A stretch of DNA of 64,000 nt from Nocardioides solisilvae (GTDB lineage: Bacteria > Actinomycetota > Actinomycetes > Propionibacteriales > Nocardioidaceae), in the NCBI RefSeq assembly GCF_003194625.1, contig NZ_QHKX01000002.1, positions 1,039,361 to 1,103,360 on the forward strand, in the 5' to 3' direction. The position numbers and the translations under genes are program-made. The notes under the pieces are model-generated. The model ran no database searches. It worked only from the letters and a program-made list of their open reading frames with translations, and was not told where the DNA came from. Each line of letters starts with the position of its first letter. Positions within the stretch are counted from its first letter, which is position 1. Shown here in pieces: positions 25,334 through 35,957 of this stretch.

Positions 25334-27313
25334 GTGACCACTCGTCAGCGCCAGCGCCGTCTCCGTCGCCGCAAGGCGGCCGCAGCCCAGGCTCGCACCA
25401 GCCCCCGGCGCGGTCGCGCCCTCGTCACCGGGAGCGTGCTGGGCGTCGCCGCCCTGACAGTGCCGGTGGCCACCCAGGCAGCTGACCCGGTCGACCCCGG
25501 CGCACCCTCGATGATGCGCGACATCCGCCCCGGCGCGCTCTCGAGCGAGCCCGACAACCTGACGTCCACCGGCTCGCACCTGTTCTTCACCGCGACCGAT
25601 GACGGCAGCGTGGGGCGCGAGCTCTGGGTGAGCGACGGGACGACGGGGGGCACCCGCGCGATCGACATCGTCCCGGGGGACTCCGGCAGCTACCCGGACG
25701 AGCTCACCGCGGTGGGCGGCACGCTCTTCTTCACCGCCTACGACGAGGACGGGCAGGAGCTGTGGCGCTCCGACGGCACCGCAGCGGGCACCCGGAAGGT
25801 GACGGATCTCGACGACGCCTACGAATACTCCTACATCTCGCGCTTGGCCGGCGCGGGCGACACCCTCTTCTTCACCCGCGGGGTCGGGGACTCGGAGGCG
25901 CTCTGGCGGTCGGACGGCACCGCTGCCGGAACCGGGCCGGTCGCGGACGTGCGGGCCTCCGAGGGGGGCGCCTACATGCGGGACTTCACCGGGGTCGGGG
26001 ACACCCTCTTCTTCACCGCCGACGACGGTGTGCACGGCCGCGAGCTGTGGAGCTCCGACGGCACCGCCGCAGGGACGCGCCGGTTGACCGACGTCGACGT
26101 GGACACCGAGTACAGCCTCTTCAGCGACCTCACGGCCGTGGGTGACCGCCTCGTCTTCATCACCGAGCAGACCGCCACCGGGAGGGAGCTGTGGGCCTCC
26201 GACGGCACCGTCGCCGGCACTGCTCCCCTCCAGGACCTGCGCGGGGCGGACAGCGGCTACCCCCAGGAGCTGACGGAGGTCGGCGGCACCCTCTTCTTCA
26301 CCGCGAACGACGGCGTCAGCGGCGACGAGCTGTGGCGCACCGACGGCACCGCCGCGGGGACCCAGCAGGTGACCGACCTCTACCCGGGGCCCGGCGGCAG
26401 CTACCCGCGCTCCCTCGTGGCGTCGGGCGACGACCTGTTCTTCGCCGCCTACGACGAGGCCTACGAGACCTACCTGTGGCGTTCTGACGGCACGGCGGCC
26501 GGCACCGAGCGAGTCGCGAACGTCGCGGGGCTGTCTCCCCGGGAAGCGATCGGCACCGACTCGCGGATCTACTTCACTGCCTCCCGGACGGAGCACGGCA
26601 GGGAGCTGTGGACGTCCGACGGCACCGCCGGAGGCACCCGGATGGTCGGCGACGTCCGACCCGGCGTCTACGGGAGCAACCCCTACTACCTCACCGAGAG
26701 CAACGGCGTCCTCTTCTTCACCGCCCAGGACGGCACGCACGGGCGTGAGCTGTGGCGCGTGGGTGCCAGCGGCTACGTGCCGCCGACACCCACTCCGCCC
26801 GTCCCGACCCCCACGGTCCCGGTTCCCACGTCCGGGCCCACCGCGACACCCACCTCGCCGCCGCCCACGAACCCGACCGTAGGGCCCACCACCGGCCCCA
26901 CCACCGGCCCCGCCACCGCGCCACCACCCGGGCCCGACACCATCGTGAGCGGCGTCCAGGCTGCCGCGCCCAAGCAGCAGAAGATCCGCAAGAAGGTCGC
27001 CCTCACCACCCGCATCGGCGCCGACGAGGCCATCACCGCCACAGCCACCGGCAAGATCACCCTCAAGGGCGTCAAGAAGCCCGTCGCGTTCCGCGGCACC
27101 CCGGTCCAGGCAGCCGCCGGACAGCAGGCCCGCCTCACCCTGCGGGTCACCAGCAAGAAGCTCGCCGCCCAGGTCCTCAAAGCCCTCGCCCGCTACCGCA
27201 AGGCGCCCAAGGCGCAGCAGAAAAAGCTGGCCGTCAAGGCCGTCCTCACCCTCTCCATCACCGACGCCGCCGGCAACAAGCAGACCGTCAAGCGCACCAT
27301 CAGGCTCGTCTGA
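25334..27313 (+). CDS. Secreted ELWxxDGT-repeat protein A
   Basis: The 659-residue protein begins with a very basic stretch then a hydrophobic signal (ALVTGSVLGVAALTVPVA) ending near AQAAD. About eight repeats follow, each with a LFFTA strand and a GRELWxSDGTAAGT motif about 45-50 residues apart, a pattern of beta-propeller-like extracellular proteins. A Pro/Thr linker leads to a lysine-rich C-terminal domain of about 125 residues (QQKIRKKVALTT, then TLSITDAAGNKQTVK). Probably exported; ligand unknown. Start GTG at 25334. Confidence 0.82.
   Translation: MTTRQRQRRLRRRKAAAAQARTSPRRGRALVTGSVLGVAALTVPVATQAADPVDPGAPSMMRDIRPGALSSEPDNLTSTGSHLFFTATDDGSVGRELWVSDGTTGGTRAIDIVPGDSGSYPDELTAVGGTLFFTAYDEDGQELWRSDGTAAGTRKVTDLDDAYEYSYISRLAGAGDTLFFTRGVGDSEALWRSDGTAAGTGPVADVRASEGGAYMRDFTGVGDTLFFTADDGVHGRELWSSDGTAAGTRRLTDVDVDTEYSLFSDLTAVGDRLVFITEQTATGRELWASDGTVAGTAPLQDLRGADSGYPQELTEVGGTLFFTANDGVSGDELWRTDGTAAGTQQVTDLYPGPGGSYPRSLVASGDDLFFAAYDEAYETYLWRSDGTAAGTERVANVAGLSPREAIGTDSRIYFTASRTEHGRELWTSDGTAGGTRMVGDVRPGVYGSNPYYLTESNGVLFFTAQDGTHGRELWRVGASGYVPPTPTPPVPTPTVPVPTSGPTATPTSPPPTNPTVGPTTGPTTGPATAPPPGPDTIVSGVQAAAPKQQKIRKKVALTTRIGADEAITATATGKITLKGVKKPVAFRGTPVQAAAGQQARLTLRVTSKKLAAQVLKALARYRKAPKAQQKKLAVKAVLTLSITDAAGNKQTVKRTIRLV
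26950..27313 (+). repeat. 3' module repeated in the neighbouring gene (copy A)
   Basis: The last roughly 360 bases of protein A are almost the same, base for base, as 29016-29379 at the end of protein B; the final 75 bases appear identical. The upstream propeller parts are much more diverged. Confidence 0.85.
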
Positions 27314-27345
27314 GACCAGCTCCCCGCCCTCGGGAAGGAACATCC

Positions 27346-29379
27346 ATGACTGCTCGGCAACGGCAACGTCGTCTCCGGCGCCGCAGAGCGGCGACCAGCA
27401 GGGCGCGGTCGGTCCGCGGGAAGGTCTTGGTTACTGGAACGTTGGTCGGCACGGTCGCCCTCGCGGTGCCCGTGCAGTCGCAAGCTGTCGACACTCCCCC
27501 CGTGGACCTCGCCCTTGTGGGCGACATCAACGCAGGTCCCACGGGGAGCGACCCTTACGCCTTCGTGACGATCGGCCGCACCACCTTCTTCGCCGCTGAC
27601 GACGGGGTGCACGGCGACGAGCTGTGGGCGACCGACGGCACCTCGGCCGGGACACGCTTGGTGGCCGACCTACAGCCGGGACCCGGTGCGGGCTGGCCGC
27701 GTCAGATGACCGTGGCGGGGGACACCCTGTTCTTCACGGCTCAAGCGGCCAACGGCACGCTCGACGTCTGGGCTACTGATGGCACGACGCAGGGCACCAG
27801 GCGGGTGTCGGACCTGCAGTCCGGCTACGCGGAGGACTGGCCGTCCCAGCTGGCGGCGGTCGGCGACACCTTGTTCTTCGCCGCGTACGGACCGGGGGGC
27901 ATGGGCCGCGAGCTGTGGACCTCCGACGGCACCATGGCCGGCACCGAGAGAGTGATCGACCTGCGAGCAGGCGAGTCCTCGAGCTTTCCCGAACAGCTGA
28001 CAAAGGTCGGCGACGCCCTGTTCTTCGTGGCAGATGACGGCGTCCACGGCAGCGAGGTGTGGCGGTCGGACGGGACGGCCGCAGGGACCACGCGGGTGAC
28101 CGACCTGGAAGTCGCGCTCCGTTCTTCCCCGTTCTCCACGTACGACGCAAACGCCCCCTGGAGCCTGACGGAGGTGGCAGGTGGCCTGTTCTTCTCCGCT
28201 GGGGACGCCGCTCACGGACGCGAGCTCTGGCACGTCGAGGCGAGCGGGGCCAACCCACGGATGGTGGCCGACGTGTTGCCGGGGACCGGCGACAGCGATC
28301 CGTACCTGAACCAAGGGGTGTCCATCGGCGGCACCCTCTTCTTTACGGCAGACGACGGGACGCACGGGCGCGAGCTCTGGCGGACCGACGGAACCGCACG
28401 AGGCACGTCCTTGTTGGTGGACACCAACCAAACCGTTGAGCCCAGCTACGCCCGCCAGTTCTCCGTGGTGAGCGGCACGCTCTTCTTCAGCGCCCGTACC
28501 GCTGAGCGACGGTACTCGCTGTTCGCCTCGGACGGGACCACGGCCGGCACGACGGACCTCGGGATCTCGAGCGTGGGCTATCCCAACGACCTGACCTCCT
28601 TCGGCGAAGGGCTCTACTTCACCGTCACCGACGCTGACGACAACCGCGCGCTGTGGCGCACCGATGGCAGCCGGGCCGGCACACGGGAGCTCGTCGCCCT
28701 GCCGGACCCGCCGCGCTACTCCAGGGACCTGGAGATGCACAGCGGAGCCGACACCCTCCTCCTGACCTTCGACGACGCCCTCCGCGGCAAGGAACTGTGG
28801 TCGGTCGTGCCACGGGGTGAGGCCCCTGACCCTTCAGATCCGCCCACCCCGTCCGCGGAGCCGACGCCCACCTCCGGCCCCACGTCAGGACCCACCCCCG
28901 GCCCCACGTCGGGGCCGACGGCAGCCCCCACCGCGCCGCCCACGACCGCGCCCACGGCCGGCCCGACGGCCGGACCCACCACCGCGCCACCCCCCGACCC
29001 CGACACCGCCGTGACCGGCGTCCAGGCTGCCGCACCCAAGCAGCAGAAGATTCGCAAGAAGGTCGCCCTCACCACTCGCGTCGGCGCCGACGAGGCCATC
29101 ACCGCCACGGCCACCGGCAAGATCAAGCTCAAGGGCTCCAAGAAGCCCATCGCACTGCGCGGCAATCCCACCCAGGCCGCCCCCGGACAACAGGCCCGCC
29201 TCACCCTCCGGGTCACCAGCAAGAAGCTCGTCGCACAGGTCCTCAAGGCCCTGACCCGCTACCGCAACGCCCCCAAGGCCAAACAGAAGAAACTGGCCGT
29301 CAAGGCCGTCCTCACCCTCTCCATCACCGACGCCGCCGGCAACAAGCAGACCGTCAAGCGCACCATCAGGCTCGTCTGA
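27346..29379 (+). CDS. Secreted ELWxxDGT-repeat protein B (tandem paralogue)
   Basis: The 677-residue paralogue of the preceding gene starts at ATG 27346 after GGGAAGGAA, 32 bases after the first stop. It has the same basic leader (MTARQRQRRLRRRR) and signal peptide, about seven ELWxxDGT-type units (some degenerate, e.g. VWATDGTTQGT, LFASDGTTAGT), a GPTSGPT linker, and the same C-terminal lysine-rich module. The two genes probably form an operon and arose by duplication. Confidence 0.82.
   Translation: MTARQRQRRLRRRRAATSRARSVRGKVLVTGTLVGTVALAVPVQSQAVDTPPVDLALVGDINAGPTGSDPYAFVTIGRTTFFAADDGVHGDELWATDGTSAGTRLVADLQPGPGAGWPRQMTVAGDTLFFTAQAANGTLDVWATDGTTQGTRRVSDLQSGYAEDWPSQLAAVGDTLFFAAYGPGGMGRELWTSDGTMAGTERVIDLRAGESSSFPEQLTKVGDALFFVADDGVHGSEVWRSDGTAAGTTRVTDLEVALRSSPFSTYDANAPWSLTEVAGGLFFSAGDAAHGRELWHVEASGANPRMVADVLPGTGDSDPYLNQGVSIGGTLFFTADDGTHGRELWRTDGTARGTSLLVDTNQTVEPSYARQFSVVSGTLFFSARTAERRYSLFASDGTTAGTTDLGISSVGYPNDLTSFGEGLYFTVTDADDNRALWRTDGSRAGTRELVALPDPPRYSRDLEMHSGADTLLLTFDDALRGKELWSVVPRGEAPDPSDPPTPSAEPTPTSGPTSGPTPGPTSGPTAAPTAPPTTAPTAGPTAGPTTAPPPDPDTAVTGVQAAAPKQQKIRKKVALTTRVGADEAITATATGKIKLKGSKKPIALRGNPTQAAPGQQARLTLRVTSKKLVAQVLKALTRYRNAPKAKQKKLAVKAVLTLSITDAAGNKQTVKRTIRLV
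29016..29379 (+). repeat. 3' module repeated in the neighbouring gene (copy B)
   Basis: Partner of 26950-27313, offset 2,066 bases. The near-identity compared with diverged upstream parts suggests gene conversion or recent module exchange between the paralogues. Confidence 0.85.
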
Positions 29380-29399
29380 GGCACCGGGTGTGGGCCGGC

Positions 29400-30083
29400 T
29401 CAGGCCTCGGTGAAGCGCCCCACCCAGTCCTCGAGCGCCGACTCGGTGGCGCCGTGCGTCACGAGCCAGCCGTGCGCCCCGCCGTGGGCGGGGTCGTCGA
29501 GCACGGCGAGCACCTCGGTCATCGCCTCGGCGGAGGTGAGCAGCCACTGGGGGTTGACCGGCTTGTTGGGGTTGGCGTGCTTGCTGATCCGCTGCACGAC
29601 GGCGTCCATGTTGTCGCCCGTGCGGGCGTAGTCGGCGACGACGTCCTCGCGGGTCACCCCGGCGCTGAGCAGCAGCGAGGCGACGACGATGCCCGTGCGG
29701 TCCTTGCCGGCGGTGCAGTGCACCAGCGCGGGCGCCGGTCGGGTCACGACGATCTCGACCGCGGAGGCGACCCGGTCGGCGGCGGTCTCCAGGATGTGGC
29801 GGTAGAGGTCGCCGATGGCGGCGTCGCGGATGTTCTCGGGGGCAGCGGCCTCGTGCAGCGGGTGGAGGATGCGGTCGGCGCCCTCGAGGGTGTAGGGCAC
29901 CCGGTTGGCCTCGCGCTCCATGCGCAGGTCGACGACGGTGGCCGGGGGCCAGTGGGCGACGTGGTCGGGGTCGCGGTCGTCGGGGTGCGGCGCGTCGCTG
30001 CGGTAGAGCATCCCGTGGCGGGTCGTGCCGCCGCCGGCGACCGGGAGGCCGCCGAGGTCGCGGAGGTTGACCAGCCTGTCCAT
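29400..30083 (-). CDS. Tyrosine-protein phosphatase (DSP/PTP-like, MptpB type)
   Basis: The 227-residue enzyme begins LVNLRDLGGLPVAGG, a typical start for the MptpB-like family, and has the catalytic CX5R loop VHCTAGKDRTGIV near residue 130, including the AGKDR form that also acts on phosphoinositides. It dephosphorylates phosphotyrosine or related substrates. It follows the enoyl-CoA hydratase by four bases. Confidence 0.85.
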   Translation of the reverse strand: MDRLVNLRDLGGLPVAGGGTTRHGMLYRSDAPHPDDRDPDHVAHWPPATVVDLRMEREANRVPYTLEGADRILHPLHEAAAPENIRDAAIGDLYRHILETAADRVASAVEIVVTRPAPALVHCTAGKDRTGIVVASLLLSAGVTREDVVADYARTGDNMDAVVQRISKHANPNKPVNPQWLLTSAEAMTEVLAVLDDPAHGGAHGWLVTHGATESALEDWVGRFTEA

Positions 30084-30087
30084 CGTC

Positions 30088-30882
30088 CTACTCCTCGTCC
30101 GCGGCGTCGGCCTGCGCGTGGGTGGCGAAGCTCGGCTTCTCCTTGGCCAGGAAGGCCCGGACCCCCTCGTTGAAGTCGGCGCCGGTGTAGACCTCGCGGA
30201 GGAGGTCGTCGTCGAAGTCGGGGGCCCGCTCCTGCTCGACCGCGCGGGCGTTGAGCTGCCGCTTGGTGGCGCGCTGGGTGGTCGCCGAGGCCGCGAGGAC
30301 CTCGTCGACGAGCTCGTCGAGGGTGCCGTTGAGGTCCTCGGTGATCTCGGTGAGCGCGCCCACGGAGTAGGCCCGGTCGGCGTCGACGAGGCGGCCGGTG
30401 AGCAGCATCTTGCGGGTCAGCGACTCCCCGAAGACCGCGGCGCAGCGGTGCACCACCGGGGCGGCCAGCGCGTTGCCGAGCGTCTTGGCGATCGGGTAGC
30501 CGAAGCGCGACTCGGGGGTGGCGATCCGGATGTCACAGTGGGTCGCCACCGCGAGGCCGCCGCCGACGCAGAAGCCGTCGATCGCGGCGATCGTCACCTG
30601 CGGGACGGCGAAGAGCTTGCCGAGCAGCTCGCGGATCCACTCCTCGTAGGCGACCGCGTCGGCCTCGAGGAAGTCGGAGATCTCGTTGCCCGCCGCGAAC
30701 GCCCGGCCGCCCGCGCCGCGGAGCACCAGCGCCCGGACGTCGGGGCTGGCCTGCAGCTCGTCGCAGAGGTCGCGCAGGTCGGCGTACATGGCCTTCGTGA
30801 AGGCGTTGTGGCGCTGCGGACGGTTGAAGACCACCGTCACGACGCCGTCCGCCTTGGTCACCAACAGCTCGGGATCGCTCAC
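30088..30882 (-). CDS. Enoyl-CoA hydratase/isomerase family protein
   Basis: The 264-residue crotonase-fold protein has VVTVVFNRPQRHNAF near residue 14, the oxyanion-hole segment FAAGNEISDF near 62 and AAIDGFCVGGGLA near 98. The usual acidic residue pair around GYPIAKTLGN is replaced, so a hydratase, isomerase or other crotonase reaction cannot be decided. The start is GTG at 30882. Confidence 0.85.
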   Translation of the reverse strand: MSDPELLVTKADGVVTVVFNRPQRHNAFTKAMYADLRDLCDELQASPDVRALVLRGAGGRAFAAGNEISDFLEADAVAYEEWIRELLGKLFAVPQVTIAAIDGFCVGGGLAVATHCDIRIATPESRFGYPIAKTLGNALAAPVVHRCAAVFGESLTRKMLLTGRLVDADRAYSVGALTEITEDLNGTLDELVDEVLAASATTQRATKRQLNARAVEQERAPDFDDDLLREVYTGADFNEGVRAFLAKEKPSFATHAQADAADEE

Positions 30883-30938
30883 GGGGTTCAGCCTAGGGAA
30901 GGCCCCCGACAGCCCCGCACCGGGTCCGCTCGGTCAGG

Positions 30939-31796
30939 TCATCGGGTGAGGGCGAGCCGCTTCGCGACGCGGCCGACCGCCACCCGCGCGAGCAGCGCGT
31001 GCCCGGCGTCGCTGGGGTGCACGCCGTCGGCGGCCAGGAGGCCGAACGGGTCCGCTCCGGGTACGCCGCGGCGCGCGAACACCCTGGACGCGTCGACGGC
31101 GAAGGCCCGCGGGTGGGACGCGTCGATCCGGTCGAGGGCAGTGCCGAACTCCGCCCAGACCTCGGGCGCCACGCCGTCGCGGCGGAAGGTGTGGACCAGC
31201 ACGTGGCAGACGGGGGTGTCGACCGCGCGGTCGATCCGGGCGAGGTTGGCGCGCAGGTAGGACTCGTAGGTGGCGGGCGACACCCCGAGCACCGAGTCGT
31301 TGGAGCCGATCATGTGGAAGACGCATGCCGGGCGCGTGGCGGCGATGGACTGGAGGGCCGCGTCGGAGAGGTAGTTGCCGACCCACGTGCCCCCCTGGCC
31401 GCCGTTGAACCCCTCGATCCCCTTGCTCGCGGTCGGCGCCGCCCCGAGGGCCACGGTGCTGTCGGCGACGCCGTAGGTCGGCTTGACCAGCGACAGCCTC
31501 GAGACGACCTGGGCGGCGTAGGCCCTCGCCGGGTCGCTCGCGCCGAGGCCCTGCGTCGTCGAGGAGCCGAGGAAGACGAGGCGGACGGGCTTGGTACGCC
31601 GCTGGTCCAGCGCGGCGTCCAGCGGCTCGAGGTCCGTGGGGGGCTCCCAGAGGCGGGCCGTCACGGTGGGAGCGGGCCCGGCCGCGGTCGCCGTGTGGGG
31701 GGTCGTGGCGCCGAGGACCGCCACCGGGGCCGCCGTCACCACGGCGGCGGTGAGGCGGACGAGTCGGGCACGGATCGACGCAGGCACGAGACACAC
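30939..31796 (-). CDS. Secreted SGNH/GDSL-type hydrolase
   Basis: The 285-residue protein starts with a basic N-terminus and a signal peptide (LTAAVVTAAPVAVLGATTP). The catalytic Ser motif is FLGSSTTQG near residue 76, block III is IGSNDS near 167, and DGVHPSDAGH near 259 carries the Asp and His. It probably hydrolyses ester or acetyl groups outside the cell. GTG at 31796 and at 31787 are both possible; neither has a strong ribosome-binding site. Confidence 0.8.
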   Translation of the reverse strand: MCLVPASIRARLVRLTAAVVTAAPVAVLGATTPHTATAAGPAPTVTARLWEPPTDLEPLDAALDQRRTKPVRLVFLGSSTTQGLGASDPARAYAAQVVSRLSLVKPTYGVADSTVALGAAPTASKGIEGFNGGQGGTWVGNYLSDAALQSIAATRPACVFHMIGSNDSVLGVSPATYESYLRANLARIDRAVDTPVCHVLVHTFRRDGVAPEVWAEFGTALDRIDASHPRAFAVDASRVFARRGVPGADPFGLLAADGVHPSDAGHALLARVAVGRVAKRLALTR

Positions 31797-31970
31797 TGTG
31801 GAGAAGATGGGCGTCGAGCACAACCCGCACGGCCATCCCGTCCCCCAGATGGGGGATCTTCGCGATCCGTGCCGCACCGGCCCGCGGACGCCTGTGGACA
31901 ACCGCCTGTCGGGGAGGGCGGTCCCCCTACTCTCGTCGCCGACGCACGGCTTCTCGGGGGGAGACACACC

Positions 31971-32513
31971 ATGTCCGTACGACGACCGCGGGCGTCCGCG
32001 CGACACTCACCCGCCGCCGGGGTCGGGACGCTCGTGGCGGCGCTCCTCCTGCTCGCCGGCTGCGCCGACGACCCGGAGCCGAAGTTCGCCGAGCCGACCG
32101 AGGCGGCCAGTGCCTCACCCTCCGAGTCGGCCACGCAGGCTGCGGCCGAGACGCCCGAGGAGTTCATCCGCCGCTGGGCCGAACTCTCCACCGACATGCA
32201 GAACACAGGCGACACCGAGGCATACCTGGCTATCACCAAGGGGTGTAGGCCGTGCCAAGACACAGCAGACAACATCTCCGGCATCTACGCCGCGGGTGGA
32301 TCAGTCGAGTGGGGCGGTATGACTGTTGAACGCATCAAGACGCTGTCCGGAGGAGCCTTTGATGTCTGGACGACGTCGAAACCCACCCGCTATCGACGTT
32401 CCGCGTCCGCATCGGAGAAGCGTTTGCCGGGCGGGCGCGTCAAATACCAACTGGTGTTGGCAGACTCGGGCGACGGCTACGTCCTGGTCGACCTCGCGCA
32501 GCGTCCACTGTGA
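31971..32513 (+). CDS. Predicted lipoprotein, DUF6318-like
   Basis: The 180-residue protein has a signal with lipobox LAGC and Cys31, a Glu/Ala/Ser-rich spacer, then EEFIRRWAELSTDMQNTG and a two-Cys CRPCQDTADNI segment followed by IYAAGGSVEW. This resembles actinobacterial DUF6318 proteins. ATG at 31971 follows GGGGGGAGA. The next gene overlaps it by four bases. Function unknown. Confidence 0.7.
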   Translation: MSVRRPRASARHSPAAGVGTLVAALLLLAGCADDPEPKFAEPTEAASASPSESATQAAAETPEEFIRRWAELSTDMQNTGDTEAYLAITKGCRPCQDTADNISGIYAAGGSVEWGGMTVERIKTLSGGAFDVWTTSKPTRYRRSASASEKRLPGGRVKYQLVLADSGDGYVLVDLAQRPL

Positions 32514-33382
32514 AGACAGCAGCGCTCATCCTGTCGTTTGCGACAGCCGTTCTGCTTCCGTCCGCACCACCCGACACGTTCCCAGTCGCTGCGGACTGCG
32601 GGGAGACGCTTGACCTCAACGTCGCAGCGCTCGAATGCAAGAGCGGCTTCGAGGAGACACAGACCGAGATCGACCGCACGGTCGCCCTCTACCAGTACGC
32701 CTACCACCCGATCTGCAAGGAGATGGACCAGAACAACGCCTGCGTCGCGATCCAGGCACAGCTCGAGTGCGTCGCCCCGCCCGACACGTTCCAGTACCGC
32801 CTCGAGCGGCGCCTCCGCAGCGCGGGCCCGGACACCGAGTGGGAGGTGGTGGGCACCGTCTGCCTCGGCCGCGACGAGCAGCTCGAGATCGACGGCCGAC
32901 AGATCAGCGGCGAGATGGCCGCCCGGGCCTTCGAGGAGCTCGACTGGCCGGCGGCCACCTTGCTCATCCAGCCTCGGGACGGCGAGACCTTGGTCAATCT
33001 CGACACGATCTTCCACACCGACTCCACCGCCCCGGTGAGCCAGTCGGTCGAGCTGCTCGGGCGCGACGTCACGATCGAGGCCACACCCCAGACCTTCACC
33101 TGGCGCTGGGCCTCCGACGAGGACGCCGAGAAGGGGCGGGCGACCCCGGCCGACACCACGGAACTCAGGACCGACCACGGGGGGGCGGCGTACCCCCGCC
33201 ACACCATCACCCACCGCTACACGCGCGCCGGCGTCAAGGTCCACCCACGCCTCGACGTCACCTACGCGGGCAGGTACCGCGTCGGCGACGGCCCCTGGCA
33301 GGAGATCGAGCCCACCCGCACCATCACCGGCACTGAACAGACGCTGACCGTGCTCGAGGCCCGCCCCACCCTCGTCCGCTGA
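32510..33382 (+). CDS. Secreted hypothetical protein with PKD-like C-terminal region
   Basis: The 290-residue protein has a signal peptide and six or so Cys residues in its first 120 residues, then a segment ELLGRDVTIEATPQTFTWRW that resembles the start of a PKD-type beta-sandwich, with THRYTRAGVKVHPRLDVTY. The GTG start at 32510 overlaps the upstream lipoprotein stop. The pair probably acts together at the cell surface. No precise function. Confidence 0.65.
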   Translation: MKTAALILSFATAVLLPSAPPDTFPVAADCGETLDLNVAALECKSGFEETQTEIDRTVALYQYAYHPICKEMDQNNACVAIQAQLECVAPPDTFQYRLERRLRSAGPDTEWEVVGTVCLGRDEQLEIDGRQISGEMAARAFEELDWPAATLLIQPRDGETLVNLDTIFHTDSTAPVSQSVELLGRDVTIEATPQTFTWRWASDEDAEKGRATPADTTELRTDHGGAAYPRHTITHRYTRAGVKVHPRLDVTYAGRYRVGDGPWQEIEPTRTITGTEQTLTVLEARPTLVR

Positions 33383-33413
33383 CCGCACGGGACGACCCGA
33401 CACAAGGAGAGAA

Positions 33414-33911
33414 ATGAACGAGCAGGTGCCCATCGCCGGGGCGGCGTTCTTCGTCGTCGCCGCCTTCCTCATCGTGAAGTTGGCTCACCCCATCGGGCCC
33501 CGAGGGGAGCTCAGTGGCAGGGAGAAGGGTCACGTCCTCCTCGCCTTCTTGCTCCTTGCGTCGCTCCCGATCCTGGCAGCGGTCCTTCCGCCGACCTTCT
33601 GGGGCACCAACATCGCCACGGCCCTCGGGGCTCACTACGTCTTCGTGATCACGGGCAGTCATGCCCTGGGGCTGGCGGCCGTGGCACACCAACCGGTCCT
33701 CCTGCGGAGGACCATGCGCTGGGCGGGCGGTCTCGCGGCCGGTCTCCTCTTCGTCTACGCGTGGTGGGCGATCGACGACCCGGACTTCCTCAGTCCGTGG
33801 ACCGGCCTGATCGGGTTCGTGGCCGTCCTCCTGGCCGACTACCTCGACCGGGCCGTCGCCAAGGAGACCCGGCCGACCCCCCAACCGCGCGCCGCGACGG
33901 CTCATTCGTAG
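33414..33911 (+). CDS. Hypothetical membrane protein
   Basis: The 165-residue protein has hydrophobic segments at about 6-24, 42-60, 70-92 and 101-140, and an AKETRPTPQPRAA tail. It overlaps the 3' end of the convergent galE gene by 10 bases. No family recognised. ATG at 33414 follows AAGGAGAGAA. Confidence 0.65.
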   Translation: MNEQVPIAGAAFFVVAAFLIVKLAHPIGPRGELSGREKGHVLLAFLLLASLPILAAVLPPTFWGTNIATALGAHYVFVITGSHALGLAAVAHQPVLLRRTMRWAGGLAAGLLFVYAWWAIDDPDFLSPWTGLIGFVAVLLADYLDRAVAKETRPTPQPRAATAHS

Positions 33912-34906
33912 CCGAGGATCTCCTTGCGGCGCTCGCCCCACGCCAGCGCGGAGGCGATGGCGTCGTCGAGGGTCAGCTCGGTCTTCCAGTCCAGCAGCCT
34001 GGAGGACTTGTCGACATTGGCGAACGCGCCGACGGCGTCGCCGGGCCGCGGCGGCGCCTCGCGGACGGGCACCTCCTGGCCGAAGACCCGCTCGAAGGAG
34101 GCGACGAGCTCGCGCACCGTCGTCCCCTGGCCCATGCCGACGTTGATGACGGTGCTGGGCGTGCCCTCCTCGGCGAGGACGGCGTCGAACCGCTCGACGG
34201 CGCGCACGTGCGCCTTGGCGAGGTCCCAGACGTGGATGTAGTCGCGGATGCCCGTGCCGTCGCGGGTGGGGTGCTCGACGCCGGTGATGGTGAAGGCGTC
34301 CTTGAGCCCGCGGGCGGCCATGACGAGCTGGCCGAGCACGTGGGAGGGCTCGCGGACGTAGATGCCCGACTCGAGGTCGGGGTCGGAGCCGACCGGATTG
34401 AAGTAGCGCAGGATGATCGCGCGCAGCGAGGTCGCCTCGGCCATGTCCTCCAGCACCTGCTCCATCATCCGCTTCGTGCGGGCGTAGGGCGACGCGGGCG
34501 CGAGCGGGTCGAGCTCGGTCACCTCGAAGTCGGCCTTCTCGGCGTACAGCGACGCCGAGGAGGAGAAGAGCACCCGCGGCTTGCCGAGCGCGACGAGCTC
34601 GTCGAAGAGCTCCAGCGACTTGGCGACGTTGTCGCGGTAGTACTCGTAGGGGACCTCCATCGACTCCGGCACGACGATCCGCGCCGCCATGTGGATGGTC
34701 GCCTCGATGTCGGGGTGGTCGGCGAAGACCCGTCGCAGCAGCTCGCGGTCGGCGATGTCGCCCTCGTAGAAGATCCGGTCACCCACGAAGACCCGCGGGC
34801 CGCTGAAGAGGGAGTCGAGGACGACGGGGGTGTGGCCCGCCTGCTCGAGCGCCTTGCAGGTGATCGTGCCGATGTAGCCGGCGCCGCCGGTCACGAGGAT
34901 CTTCAT
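33902..34906 (-). CDS. galE: UDP-glucose 4-epimerase
   Basis: The 334-residue extended SDR has the Rossmann motif VTGGAGYIG at residue 5, the SSSASLY Ser motif near 115, the catalytic YARTK near 141, and NPVGSDPD near 172. It interconverts UDP-glucose and UDP-galactose for polysaccharide synthesis. The ATG at 34906 faces the divergent gmd start at 34968. The protein is of normal length. Confidence 0.85.
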   Translation of the reverse strand: MKILVTGGAGYIGTITCKALEQAGHTPVVLDSLFSGPRVFVGDRIFYEGDIADRELLRRVFADHPDIEATIHMAARIVVPESMEVPYEYYRDNVAKSLELFDELVALGKPRVLFSSSASLYAEKADFEVTELDPLAPASPYARTKRMMEQVLEDMAEATSLRAIILRYFNPVGSDPDLESGIYVREPSHVLGQLVMAARGLKDAFTITGVEHPTRDGTGIRDYIHVWDLAKAHVRAVERFDAVLAEEGTPSTVINVGMGQGTTVRELVASFERVFGQEVPVREAPPRPGDAVGAFANVDKSSRLLDWKTELTLDDAIASALAWGERRKEILGYE

Positions 34907-34967
34907 GGTCCCGCACACTATCGGGCCGGAGCACTCCCTCCGCGCCGCGACTGGGAGACTTCCGCCC

Positions 34968-35953
<986 letters not shown>

Positions 35954-35957
<4 letters not shown>

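Noticed and set aside
23861..27343. Very long minus-strand open frame opposite the TIGR03032-like and ELWxxDGT genes
   Set aside because: An antisense shadow: it spans three genes on the plus strand that have motifs, starts and repeats; its own residues are low-complexity Gly/Arg/Val.
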